DNA of 56,788 nt from Bryobacterales bacterium (lineage in GTDB: Bacteria > Acidobacteriota > Terriglobia > Bryobacterales > Bryobacteraceae): positions 1 through 56,788 of the forward strand of contig JAEUQG010000458.1 in NCBI GenBank assembly GCA_016789755.1, written 5' to 3'. The position numbers and the translations under genes are program-made. Of the stretch, positions 33,948-41,937 are shown one piece after another (position 1 is the stretch's first letter; each line of letters opens with the position of its first letter). Under the pieces are notes generated by a model. It did no database searches. It was not told where the DNA came from and saw only the letters and a list, made by a program, of their open reading frames with translations.

Positions 33948-34334
33948 ATGGAAGCCAATGTGCCGCGCTCCGCTCTGCTGTGCCATTTGGATCCAGCTTT
34001 GCAAGCTGAGCTTCGCGCCGCCCTGTCCGATCCGCAGTTGAATTTTAGTATCTACACATGTAGTTGCACCCGCGACTGCCGTCACTTGAGCGCCTCTTGT
34101 TCCCCCGACGTCCTCTTTTGCGCTATGTCTGAGGATTTTCAGGAACTCCTCTCCTCCGTGAAACATCATGTTCCCGTTATCGTTGTCGTCCGCGTGCCGG
34201 ATACGCGCGAATGGATTGCAGCCATGGAGGCCGGAGCCGCGGATTACTGCGCTCCCCCATTCGAAAGCGCACAACTTCGCTGGATGCTGAGCACCGCCAG
34301 CCAGGGGGGTAGCCTGCTTCGGGCAGCGGGTTAA
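33948..34334 (+). CDS. Pseudo-receiver domain protein
   Basis: A 128-residue protein with the fold signature of a response-regulator receiver but without its chemistry. ALLCHLDPALQAELRAAL replaces the acidic pair; the phospho-Asp position reads PDVLFC instead of xxxxD; the switch region VPVIVVVRVPD and the C-terminal DYCAPPFE replace DYLxKPF, losing the Lys. There are many cysteines. The start at 33948 is fixed by a near-perfect Shine-Dalgarno sequence, GGGAGGTGAT at 33934-33943. It is alone between the efflux promoter and the convergent Kelch gene. It may act as a phosphorylation-independent protein-interaction module. Confidence 0.75.
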   Translation: MEANVPRSALLCHLDPALQAELRAALSDPQLNFSIYTCSCTRDCRHLSASCSPDVLFCAMSEDFQELLSSVKHHVPVIVVVRVPDTREWIAAMEAGAADYCAPPFESAQLRWMLSTASQGGSLLRAAG

Positions 34335-34337
34335 AAA

Positions 34338-35342
34338 CTATAACTGTAACTTTAAAACACGACTGGATCGATACCCGGGCTTGTTCTCTCCGCCCGGTAT
34401 GACCAGCCCCCCGTCCCACTTGGCAATTCCCGTGGTAACAAGCGAAGCCGGCATGTCCCCAATCCGGTTCCATGTCCCTGCCTCGATATCGAACGCGTAT
34501 GCACCCCGATGGAATCCAGGGTGTGCCGCATCCGATTCCCGATCCCCCCAACTCCCATCGTTGCCGCCGAAAAACACCACCTTCCCGCGATACTCGGCTG
34601 CTACCCCCCCTTGTAGTGCCACCGGCAGATCTGGCATCCTGGACCACCCGGATTTCATGTTGTAGCGATAGGCGTCACGGCGGAACAGGCGCTTGCCACC
34701 GCCGAAGTCGGTCCCGCCCGCCAGATACAGTTCATTTCCTACAACAGTCATTGCGGCAAGAAAACGGGGAGACCCAGACCACCCGTCGATTTCCCGCCAC
34801 TCCTCCGCCGGGTTCTTCAGGTTGTACGACCAGAACGTACGATAGGCCTGATTCGCCGAAGGGAACCCGCCGCCTCCGCCCGCCACATACAGCCTGTCCC
34901 CGATCACTCCCGCCGTACACCAGGCGTTCGGCAAAGGCATCCGGTGCAATTCACGGAGTTTGATCCCCGCGCCGCCGATCGTCAACTCCAACAGTTGGGA
35001 CGACACGGAGCTATCGGTCTGCCCGCCCACCAGCAGCAACGCACCCCTAACCGAAACAGCCGCCCCGTAAGCCAGCGGGCGCCCCAGCTTCCCCAGCAAC
35101 CGCCAACCTTTGTCTCCGGGCCGCAACCCGTACACCGCATCGGACCAGAATTTCTTCCCTCCGCTCCAGGGTGTTCCTTCCCACCATGTGCCGCCGGCAA
35201 CAATCAGATTGCTTCCGATGGATCCCACCATCTGCCCCGCCAATCCCTTCGGTAGCGCCGGTAACTCACTCCACATCAAGTCCTGACCTCTCACTGCCGC
35301 CGTAGATGCCGATGCCAGAAACGCCCGCCGTGAATAGCGCAT
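34338..35342 (-). CDS. Tat-exported Kelch-repeat beta-propeller protein
   Basis: From the ATG at 35342 the product is 334 residues with a Tat signal (MRYSRRAFLASASTAAVRG). The mature chain is a Kelch propeller with repeated GG-plus-Tyr/Trp phrases: LIVAGGTWWEGTPW, LLLVGGQTDSSVSS, LYVAGGGGGFPSANQAY, ELYLAGGTDFGGGKR and VVFFGGNDGSWGD. The architecture resembles N-acetylneuraminate epimerase-like Kelch proteins (NanM type) and galactose-oxidase propellers, but no catalytic residues can be assigned. An upstream in-frame ATG at 35360 would add six residues before the RR motif. It is 45 bases downstream of the YjhG-type dehydratase gene on the same strand. Confidence 0.85.
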   Translation of the reverse strand: MRYSRRAFLASASTAAVRGQDLMWSELPALPKGLAGQMVGSIGSNLIVAGGTWWEGTPWSGGKKFWSDAVYGLRPGDKGWRLLGKLGRPLAYGAAVSVRGALLLVGGQTDSSVSSQLLELTIGGAGIKLRELHRMPLPNAWCTAGVIGDRLYVAGGGGGFPSANQAYRTFWSYNLKNPAEEWREIDGWSGSPRFLAAMTVVGNELYLAGGTDFGGGKRLFRRDAYRYNMKSGWSRMPDLPVALQGGVAAEYRGKVVFFGGNDGSWGDRESDAAHPGFHRGAYAFDIEAGTWNRIGDMPASLVTTGIAKWDGGLVIPGGENKPGYRSSRVLKLQL

Positions 35343-35387
35343 AGTTGGATTGTTCCACATCGATCTGCAAAACAGCGGGAACTCCGG

Positions 35388-37325
35388 CTAACGCCCCAGG
35401 GCTTTCTTGCCGGCCTCCAGAACCCGCAGGATCTCTTCGGTGTCGTACACGCATCCGCCCCATGTTCCGCCGCTCACATCCTGCAGCGCGGCCCACAGGC
35501 GCGAATCGGAAGGCAACAGCGGATCGGGCGCCAGATCCGTCCGCGCCTCGCGCGAGGCAATCGAAGCGGCATCGAAATCCGGCAGGTTAATGGAACCTTC
35601 CAGCCGGTTGCGGTCGATGACGATTTCAATCTTGTCGCCATCGCGTACCTTGCCGATCGGCCCACCCGCCAGAGCCTCCGGGGAAACGTGCCCGATACAG
35701 GCGCCCGTGGACACGCCGCTGAACCGGGCATCCGTAACCAGCGCCACATGTTTACCGAAAGGAAGGTGCTTCAGGGCAGAAGTGAGCTGGTAGGTCTCTT
35801 CCATCCCGGTACCCATGGGGCCGCGGCAGATGAGCACGATCACATCGCCCGCATGAATGCCGCCAGTCTTGATGGCGTGGATCGCCGCCGCCTCGCTGGT
35901 GAACACTCGCGCCGGCCCCGTCTTTCGATAGACTCCATCCTCGTCGATAACACTGGGATCGATGGACGTGCTCTTGATCACCGACCCGCGCGGAGCCAGG
36001 TTGCCGACCGGAAAACAGACCGTCGACGTGAGTCCCGCCCGGTGCGCCGATTCGATGGAGTGAATCACATCGCCAGGGTCCACCCCGTCCGTTTCCGCAA
36101 GCACCTTGCGCAGAGCCGCTCGGCGCTCCGAGGTCTCCCACCACTCCAGCGATTTGCCCAGCGGCTCGCCCGTCACCGTCAGCGCCCGCAAGTCCAGCAA
36201 TCCCGCGTCGCGCAGGTGCAGCATCACCTCCGGCACGGCCCCGGCCAGGAAAACCTGCACCGTGGGAAAGCTGCGCGGCCCGTTGGGAAGCGCATCCACC
36301 AGGCGCGGCACCTTGCGGTTGACCTCGGCCCAATCGTCCACGTTTGGACGGCGCAACCCGGCCGCGTGCGCGATCGCCGAAAGATGCAGCAGAATATTCG
36401 TCGACCCGCCGAATGCCGCGTGCACGATCATCGCATTGCGCAGGGCGGCTTCCGTGAGGATATCCCGCATCGCGATGCCCAGCGATTCCAGCTTCCGCAC
36501 CGCCCGCGCCGAGCGGCGCGCCATATCGATCCAGATGGGGTGTCCACTGGGAGCCAGCGCCGAATGCGGCAGCGACATCCCCAGCGCCTCCCCAATCACC
36601 TGCGAACTGGCCGCCGTCCCCAGAAACTGGCAACCGCCCCCGGGCGATCCGCAGGCACGGCAGCCCATCTCCGCGGCGTACTCCAGCGTGATGGAACCGT
36701 GCGCAAACCGCGCTCCGATGGTTTGTACCTTGCCGGCATCCTCACCGTCTTCGGCCACCAGCGTCACGCCGCCAGGCACCAGCACGCAGGGCAGGTTGTG
36801 GGTCCCGGCAAGCGCCATCATCATCGAGGGCAACCCCTTGTCGCAGGTGGCCACCCCAATGACGCCGCGTCGCGTCGGCAGAGAACGGATCAAGCGCCGG
36901 AAAACCACAGCCGCGTCGTTGCGATAGGGCAGGGAATCGAACATGCCCGCCGTCCCTTGGCTGCGCCCGTCGCAAGGATCGGTGCAATAGCCGGCAAACG
37001 GTACGGCGCCGCTTTCTTTTAACTCCTCCGCAGCCGCTTGCATCAGCAGCCCCACTTCCCAATGCCCGGTGTGATAGCCGAGCGCAATGGGAGTCCCGTC
37101 GGCCGCCCGGATGCCGCCATGCGTGCTGAGAATCAGGTAGTCCTGCCCGTTCAACCGGGCTGGATCCCAGCCCATCCCGGCATTCTGCGTCCATCCGAAT
37201 AAGTCGCCCGACGGGCGCTCCCGCAACATCTCGGCAGTAAGAGGCAGCGCCCCCTTCGGACCGGGCTGCCGCGACCGGATGCGAAACAGAGAGGCGTCGT
37301 TGGAATCGAAAATGGGATTCGACAT
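35388..37325 (-). CDS. yjhG: YjhG/YagF-family sugar acid dehydratase (D-xylonate dehydratase-like)
   Basis: The 645-residue protein aligns along its length with what I recall of E. coli YjhG/YagF, which dehydrates D-xylonate to 2-keto-3-deoxy-xylonate. The IlvD/EDD family iron-sulfur and metal sites are present: [20 protein letters not shown] and [16 protein letters not shown], plus GGSTNILLH and [19 protein letters not shown]. The long length (normal IlvD is about 570) is characteristic of the YjhG group. Whether xylonate or another aldonate is the substrate is not settled. Its ATG at 37325 is only 29 bases from the divergent Gfo/Idh gene, whose -35 overlaps its first codons. Confidence 0.92.
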   Translation of the reverse strand: MSNPIFDSNDASLFRIRSRQPGPKGALPLTAEMLRERPSGDLFGWTQNAGMGWDPARLNGQDYLILSTHGGIRAADGTPIALGYHTGHWEVGLLMQAAAEELKESGAVPFAGYCTDPCDGRSQGTAGMFDSLPYRNDAAVVFRRLIRSLPTRRGVIGVATCDKGLPSMMMALAGTHNLPCVLVPGGVTLVAEDGEDAGKVQTIGARFAHGSITLEYAAEMGCRACGSPGGGCQFLGTAASSQVIGEALGMSLPHSALAPSGHPIWIDMARRSARAVRKLESLGIAMRDILTEAALRNAMIVHAAFGGSTNILLHLSAIAHAAGLRRPNVDDWAEVNRKVPRLVDALPNGPRSFPTVQVFLAGAVPEVMLHLRDAGLLDLRALTVTGEPLGKSLEWWETSERRAALRKVLAETDGVDPGDVIHSIESAHRAGLTSTVCFPVGNLAPRGSVIKSTSIDPSVIDEDGVYRKTGPARVFTSEAAAIHAIKTGGIHAGDVIVLICRGPMGTGMEETYQLTSALKHLPFGKHVALVTDARFSGVSTGACIGHVSPEALAGGPIGKVRDGDKIEIVIDRNRLEGSINLPDFDAASIASREARTDLAPDPLLPSDSRLWAALQDVSGGTWGGCVYDTEEILRVLEAGKKALGR

Positions 37326-37347
37326 GGGCGTCCTTCAATGATAGAAT
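37319..37347 (+). promoter_or_regulatory. Promoter predicting a leaderless Gfo/Idh mRNA
   Basis: TCGACA at 37319-37324 (5/6 match to -35) and TAGAAT at 37342-37347 (5/6 match to -10) are separated by exactly 17 bases. The -10 ends seven bases before the ATG at 37355, so the transcript should begin at the start codon itself. There is no Shine-Dalgarno sequence. The -35 overlaps the first codons of the divergent dehydratase gene. Confidence 0.6.
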
Positions 37348-37354
37348 CCCCGCC

Positions 37355-38698
37355 ATGCCCGTGACACGACGCTACGCCATGACCGCACTCAGCGCCGCCG
37401 CTTATCAACGCATCTTAGGAGCCAATGACCGGATTCAGGTCGGCTTCATTGGCTTCGGCCTCATCGGACGCCAGCATGTCTACGACTTCAAAAACCAAAA
37501 GGATGTAGACATGGCCGCCATGTGCGAAGCGCACCAGCCGCGCCTCGAAGAAGGCCTCCAGGAGATGGGCGCCAATGCCAAGGGCTACCGCGATTTCCGC
37601 CGTTTGTATGAGAACAAGGATCTGCAGGCGATTGTCGTATCGACTCCCGACCACTGGCATGCCTTGCACACGATCCTCGCCTGCGCCGCCGGCAAAGACG
37701 TATACGTGGAAAAGCCGCTCTCGCTGTTCATCGACGAGGGCAAGTGGATGGTGCGCGCCGCCCGCCGCTACAATCGCGTCGTCCAGACCGGCACGCAACA
37801 ACGTAGCGGACTGCACTACCAGAAAGCGCGTAATCTCATCCGCGAAAACTACCTCGGCAAGATCCACAATGTCCGCATCAGCGCCGCGCGCAACATCACA
37901 CCGGGTTTCGGCAAGTTCTCCGACGGAGCGCCCCCTTCGGAACTCGACTACGAAATGTGGCTCGGCCCGGCGCCCAAACGCCCCTACCATCAGCTCCGCT
38001 CGCTCTATCATTTCCGCTGGTTCTGGGATTACTCCGGCGGGCAGATGACGAATCTCGGAGCCCACAGCATCGACATCATGCAATGGGCGATGGGCGTCAA
38101 GGGGCCGCAATTGGTCTCCTGCGTCGGCGGACGCTACGGCCTGGAAAGCGACGGCGATGTCCCGGACACACAGGATGCCGTGTTCCAATACCCCGGCTTC
38201 ACCGCCATCTGCTCCATCCGCGAGGCCGGCATCGGCCGCCGCGCCGCCGGTCTCGAGTTCATCGGCACCAAGGCCAGCATGACCATCGATCGCGGCGGGT
38301 TCGAAATCGTCCCGGAAATGAAGATCGATCCGAACAATGCCGTGCCCCAGTTCCGCGGCCACTCCTCCGGCGGAGTGAACCGCTCCGACACAAAGCCGGC
38401 GCCCTACGTCGACCCCATCAAGGAAAAAGGCGCCGCCGACCAGCAGTTCGACCTGCACGTGCGCAACTTCCTCGATTGCATCAAGACCCGTCAACGTCCC
38501 ATTGCCGACGTCGAAGACGGTCATCAGATCACCACGGCCTGCCATCTGGCCAATATTTCGCTCCGGCTGGGCGGTCGCAGCATCCGCTGGGACGCCGCCA
38601 GGGAAACCATCACCGGCGATTCCGAGGCCGCCGCCATGATGCGCCGCCCTTACCGCAAACCGTGGGACAAAGTCCTGGATGATCTGAAACTCTCCTAG
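37355..38698 (+). CDS. Gfo/Idh/MocA-family oxidoreductase
   Basis: A 447-residue NAD(P)-linked sugar oxidoreductase. The Rossmann motif is VGFIGFGLIGRQHV near residues 29-42, the catalytic Lys region is VYVEKPLS, and STPDHWHALHTILACAAGKD, GGQMTNLGAHSIDIMQWAMG and DLHVRNFLDCIKTRQRP are typical of the GFOR-like group. The N-terminus (MPVTRRYAMTALSAAAYQRIL) resembles a shortened Tat signal, so it may act in the periplasm, as glucose-fructose oxidoreductase does. It is divergent from the YjhG-type dehydratase; sugar oxidation plus aldonate dehydration would be a plausible pathway. Confidence 0.93.
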   Translation: MPVTRRYAMTALSAAAYQRILGANDRIQVGFIGFGLIGRQHVYDFKNQKDVDMAAMCEAHQPRLEEGLQEMGANAKGYRDFRRLYENKDLQAIVVSTPDHWHALHTILACAAGKDVYVEKPLSLFIDEGKWMVRAARRYNRVVQTGTQQRSGLHYQKARNLIRENYLGKIHNVRISAARNITPGFGKFSDGAPPSELDYEMWLGPAPKRPYHQLRSLYHFRWFWDYSGGQMTNLGAHSIDIMQWAMGVKGPQLVSCVGGRYGLESDGDVPDTQDAVFQYPGFTAICSIREAGIGRRAAGLEFIGTKASMTIDRGGFEIVPEMKIDPNNAVPQFRGHSSGGVNRSDTKPAPYVDPIKEKGAADQQFDLHVRNFLDCIKTRQRPIADVEDGHQITTACHLANISLRLGGRSIRWDAARETITGDSEAAAMMRRPYRKPWDKVLDDLKLS

Positions 38699-38715
38699 TT
38701 TCCGTCTGTAGGCAC

Positions 38716-39087
38716 GTGACCACCATTCTGGTGATTCGTGCCGAACAGATGAATGCCTTCCGCCGGCAACTCACCGCGGACATGGCCAGGCGCCTGCGCG
38801 ACGCCATCTCCCACCAAAGCCCCGATTTGGTGGCGCAATGGCCGGCTGCCGCTCTCCCCGCACTCATCGACAAGGCCATCGCCACTGCCCACCGCCACGG
38901 TATCGTTGCCGAAGACCACCTGCTCCACTTCCTCGAACTCGTTTTGCAGTACGGCCCGCAGTTCGGCGCCAAAGAGGCTACGCCGTGGGCCTGGAACATC
39001 CTCCACCACCCTTCCTTGACCCCCGATGAGAAACTGCGGTTGCTCGACGGGTATTCGCTCTTCGGCGATGGGCGGACCCCGAAATGA
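38716..39087 (+). CDS. Small effector-associated-like protein (cassette gene 1)
   Basis: A 123-residue soluble protein starting at GTG 38716. The N-terminus ILVIRAEQMNAFRRQLTADM and the downstream pattern HRHGIVAEDHLLHFLELVLQYGPQF, then PWAWNILHHPSLTPDEKLRLL, match from memory a family of small proteins encoded next to PAAR/LysM or effector genes in proteobacteria and myxobacteria. Their role is not established; a chaperone or adaptor function is a guess. The last codons overlap the next gene as ATGA, so translation is coupled. No secretion-system structural gene is in the window. Confidence 0.6.
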   Translation: MTTILVIRAEQMNAFRRQLTADMARRLRDAISHQSPDLVAQWPAAALPALIDKAIATAHRHGIVAEDHLLHFLELVLQYGPQFGAKEATPWAWNILHHPSLTPDEKLRLLDGYSLFGDGRTPK

Positions 39088-40433
39088 GCCGGCGCCGCGC
39101 CATCAGACCCGTCGATCCGGACGCTGCCCGCGCCGCCGACGAAGCCATCGCTTCGGAAACCGGCGGCCGCCCGCTCACCATGGGCGATAACGATGAAGCC
39201 CTCCGCGAAAAATGGATGGATGCCTACGTCGCCAACGGCGGCAAAGTGCGCGGCGCCAAAGCCAAACCCGCCGGCAACAAGCCGAAGAAGGATCCCACCA
39301 ATCCGGTCGAACCGTGTCCGAAACGCTTGGAGTGGATCCGGCTTGTGTCCCTCGAATACCTCTCCGATCACCGCCTCATCAAGGATGAGGAAGACCATTG
39401 GACCAATACCGGCGCTCTCTATCCGCTTCCCCATTGGAAAGAAGGGATGGACGAGGCCCACCCCATCACTCACAACATGAATCGAAAGGTGACGCTCCAG
39501 CTCGTCTTCGAGGCCGGCCCCGAAGGCGCCTGCCCGGAAAGCGGCGACATCCTGGGCATCGGCGACAAGGGACTCTCCTTCTCCGGCGAGGCGACTTTCT
39601 CCCCGGGAACCCTCTCCATCCAGCTCACCTCGAAAGGCAAGCTGCCGAAACTGGTGACCGATCACTACCTCTTCATCGACTGGTCGGTAAAGACACCACC
39701 CGTCTCCTACAGCGTGACAACCGGAGGATGGTGTTATCTCACCATGGACGATCCCAAAGTAGAGGGCGAACGCGAGGATGGCGTCACCCGCAAGCGCATC
39801 GCCAAGGCCGTGGAGTTGGTAGGCTACGCTGGTTCCCTGCGCCCCCACACCATCGTCGAATATCTCATGGAAATGTTCTCGTTCTACACGCTGCAGCGCG
39901 ACCCGTTGATCCCTACAGTGTTCCGCCACCCATCGTTTTTCAACGATATCGGGGGCGCCTGGGCGATGGCCGATTACTCCGATCTCTCCGGAGAGTGCCA
40001 GGCCATCGTCCGTTTCGTCCGTGGCGTCCTGCATCAGGTCGGCTGTCCCGGCACTGCTCAACCGGTCGTCGTATGGGCCGATCCGGATATACGAAACGGG
40101 CGCCGTGTCCTGGTGAAAGAGGGAACTCCCATCACGCTCCACAACCACCGCAAAACCGTGAACGGCGTTACCTGGTACGTGTCCCTTGCCGACCGCGATC
40201 CCGTGTCCGTGGGGACTGTGTTCAAATACGACGACATTGGAATGAATACCTACGAGGCGTGCCTTCGCTTCACCCACGGCGGCGTCACGAAATACTACGG
40301 CGGCGGCGCCGACACGTTTGATTCCCCTGAGGAAGTCATCACCGCCTTCTTCGCCCTCGTCTGGTACAGCATCGAGTACGTTGGAAATGTGATGCACTTC
40401 AAAATTCAGGAAATCGTGCGGCGCTACCGCTAG
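39084..40433 (+). CDS. Transglutaminase-like putative effector protein (cassette gene 2)
   Basis: A 449-residue protein with no signal peptide. Residues about 1-75 are polar and Lys/Pro-rich; 80-200 look beta-rich (VTLQLVFEAG, LSIQLTSKGKLPKL, HYLFIDWSVKTPPVSYSV). The C-terminal half resembles a papain/transglutaminase core: a nucleophile-type SGECQAIVRFVRGVLHQVGC near residues 310-330, then ACLRFTHGGVTKYYGGGADT near 395-420. The usual catalytic His position appears to be Asn-Thr-Tyr (MNTYEACLRF). I recall this NxFEAC-HGGVTKYYGGG signature from uncharacterised proteins of effector-type loci. It might be a cysteine-dependent toxin, a processing enzyme or an inactive fold. It overlaps gene 1 by four bases. 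Confidence 0.65.
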   Translation: MSRRRAIRPVDPDAARAADEAIASETGGRPLTMGDNDEALREKWMDAYVANGGKVRGAKAKPAGNKPKKDPTNPVEPCPKRLEWIRLVSLEYLSDHRLIKDEEDHWTNTGALYPLPHWKEGMDEAHPITHNMNRKVTLQLVFEAGPEGACPESGDILGIGDKGLSFSGEATFSPGTLSIQLTSKGKLPKLVTDHYLFIDWSVKTPPVSYSVTTGGWCYLTMDDPKVEGEREDGVTRKRIAKAVELVGYAGSLRPHTIVEYLMEMFSFYTLQRDPLIPTVFRHPSFFNDIGGAWAMADYSDLSGECQAIVRFVRGVLHQVGCPGTAQPVVVWADPDIRNGRRVLVKEGTPITLHNHRKTVNGVTWYVSLADRDPVSVGTVFKYDDIGMNTYEACLRFTHGGVTKYYGGGADTFDSPEEVITAFFALVWYSIEYVGNVMHFKIQEIVRRYR

Positions 40434-40454
40434 AAATCAGGAAGGAACCCGAGC

Positions 40455-41048
40455 GTGCTAGAACCCGACCTCACCGCCATCTGGACCGAGTCCATCCTCC
40501 GTATCCCCCCCACCGGCTGGCGTCTCCTGGCGGACATCGATCTGCTCCCACCCGCCGTGCGCGCCGATTCCGCCATGTGGGCCGAAAGGTTTCTCACCGA
40601 TGCGGCCAATCCGCATCTCCGTCCCCATGCCGCGCAGTGGAGTTTCGTCCTCGCTACCGAGGACACACCCGATGCCATTCGCGCCGGCTACCGCGCAGAC
40701 CGCTACGATCTCGACACTGTGGAAACGCGCGCCTATTTGCTAGTGCGCCTTCGATTGCGGGAGTTCTCCGCAGCCGCCATCCAGGAGGCCGCCGACCGGC
40801 TCATTCAACCCGCGCAAAGCGGCAGCCGTTGGCGCTTCCAGTTCGTTGAAACGCCCTCCGAAGGTTCACGGTTTTCCACCAGCCCTGCTTCCAACCCGCT
40901 CACTATCGCGTCCTGGGATGACCTTGTGGAAGGCGGCGTCCGCAACGGAGCGCCTTACTTCCTGCGCTTCAAAAAGCACCACCAGCGGCAGGGTTATCCG
41001 AACCTCGGCGCTTGGTTTGACCCCGATTTCCGTGCGCGGGCGAAGTGA
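40455..41048 (+). CDS. Conserved hypothetical protein (cassette gene 3)
   Basis: A 197-residue soluble protein starting at GTG 40455, with an AGGAAGGAA purine run about ten bases upstream. The composition is ordinary globular, with LLADIDLLPPAVRADSAMWA near the N-terminus, AYLLVRLRLREFSAAAIQEA in the middle and GVRNGAPYFLRFKKHHQRQG near the end. I recognise no domain. Its position 21 bases after the transglutaminase-like gene and its size would fit an immunity, adaptor or accessory role, but that is inference from context only. It is convergent with the SDR gene. Confidence 0.6.
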   Translation: MLEPDLTAIWTESILRIPPTGWRLLADIDLLPPAVRADSAMWAERFLTDAANPHLRPHAAQWSFVLATEDTPDAIRAGYRADRYDLDTVETRAYLLVRLRLREFSAAAIQEAADRLIQPAQSGSRWRFQFVETPSEGSRFSTSPASNPLTIASWDDLVEGGVRNGAPYFLRFKKHHQRQGYPNLGAWFDPDFRARAK

Positions 41049-41059
41049 CGCCGGGCGGT

Positions 41060-41887
41060 TCACGAATTCATCTTCTGCACCCGCCGCAGCGTGTAGATTT
41101 CCGGATGCACCTGTCCGGTCTCCAGCCTCTTCCAATCGTCGTTGACGTGAATGATCTTCCCGCTGATGTGATTCGACCGCTCCGAAGCCAAAAACATGGC
41201 AAGCTGAATTTGTTTTTCCGGCGAAACGCCGCCCGTGAGCCTCACCTGGTGAGCATCCTGGCGCTCCTTCCATCCCGCCCTGTCGCCGGCCCGTAGAATC
41301 TCGTCCGTCATCGCCGTATACGTCCCGCCGGGAGCCATCGCATTCAGTTGCACATTGTGCTCCCGAACCTCCTCGGCCACGGACTCGATGAAACGCGCCA
41401 GCGCAGCCTTCGATGCCGCATAGGCGGAGAAATTGGGCCGCGCGCTAATGGCCCCGCCGCCGCTCAGTACAATGATCTTCCCCCGCCTTCGTTCCACCAT
41501 GTGGGGCAAAGCGGCCCGGCAGACATGCATCGGACCCAGCAGATTCGTCTCCAGAGTTTCCGCCCACAGCTTCGGAACACATTCGGCAACAGGTCCGATG
41601 GGACCCTGAATGCCCGCGGCACAGATCGCCACGTGAACATCGCCATAGTGCGAGCGCGCCCGCTCCAGCGCCGTATGTACCTGTTCGTAATCCCGCACAT
41701 CGGCACGAATGCGAAGGGCGCTGCCGCCGGCGTGCTCGATCTCAAGGTCAGCCAGGTCGAGTTCCGCTTTCGAGCGGGCAACCAAGGCAACTTTGGCCCC
41801 GGCGGCTGCAAACCCGATTGCCAGCCGCTTCCCGATGCCTCTCCCCGCGCCGGTGATGAACACACAGCGGTCTTGTAATGAACGCAA
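41060..41887 (-). CDS. SDR-family oxidoreductase
   Basis: A classical short-chain dehydrogenase of about 275 residues. The cofactor motif is FITGAGRGIGKRLA near residues 10-23, then CAAGIQGPIG, the catalytic Ser in IIVLSGGGA and YxxxK in FSAYAASKAAL, followed by LNAMAPGGTYTAMT. I start it at TTG 41887, which places the Rossmann motif at the usual distance; the frame is open to 42187, but that region belongs to the GGDEF gene and has no SDR character. The 50 bases between the two genes hold no clear Shine-Dalgarno at ideal spacing, so the exact start is uncertain. The C-terminal HVNDDWKRLE suits SDRs of sugar or polyol metabolism. Same strand as the GGDEF gene upstream. Confidence 0.85.
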   Translation of the reverse strand: MRSLQDRCVFITGAGRGIGKRLAIGFAAAGAKVALVARSKAELDLADLEIEHAGGSALRIRADVRDYEQVHTALERARSHYGDVHVAICAAGIQGPIGPVAECVPKLWAETLETNLLGPMHVCRAALPHMVERRRGKIIVLSGGGAISARPNFSAYAASKAALARFIESVAEEVREHNVQLNAMAPGGTYTAMTDEILRAGDRAGWKERQDAHQVRLTGGVSPEKQIQLAMFLASERSNHISGKIIHVNDDWKRLETGQVHPEIYTLRRVQKMNS

Positions 41888-41937
41888 AATCTGGTCCCAG
41901 CCTCCACCATAAGGTAGTGCAATTGATAGAGTGCCTG

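Noticed and set aside
34338..35342. Assignment of the Kelch protein as N-acetylneuraminate epimerase
   Set aside because: The Kelch fold and a distant sialidase are suggestive, but no catalytic residues can be assigned from the sequence.
38610..40397. Long antisense open frame of 595 residues over the cassette
   Set aside because: It mirrors the real genes on the plus strand, which have coupled ATGA joins and recognisable domains. Such long antisense frames are expected in GC-rich DNA.
38716..41048. A complete type VI secretion or contractile-injection locus
   Set aside because: No sheath, tube, spike, ATPase or baseplate gene is present; only effector-type resemblance can be argued.
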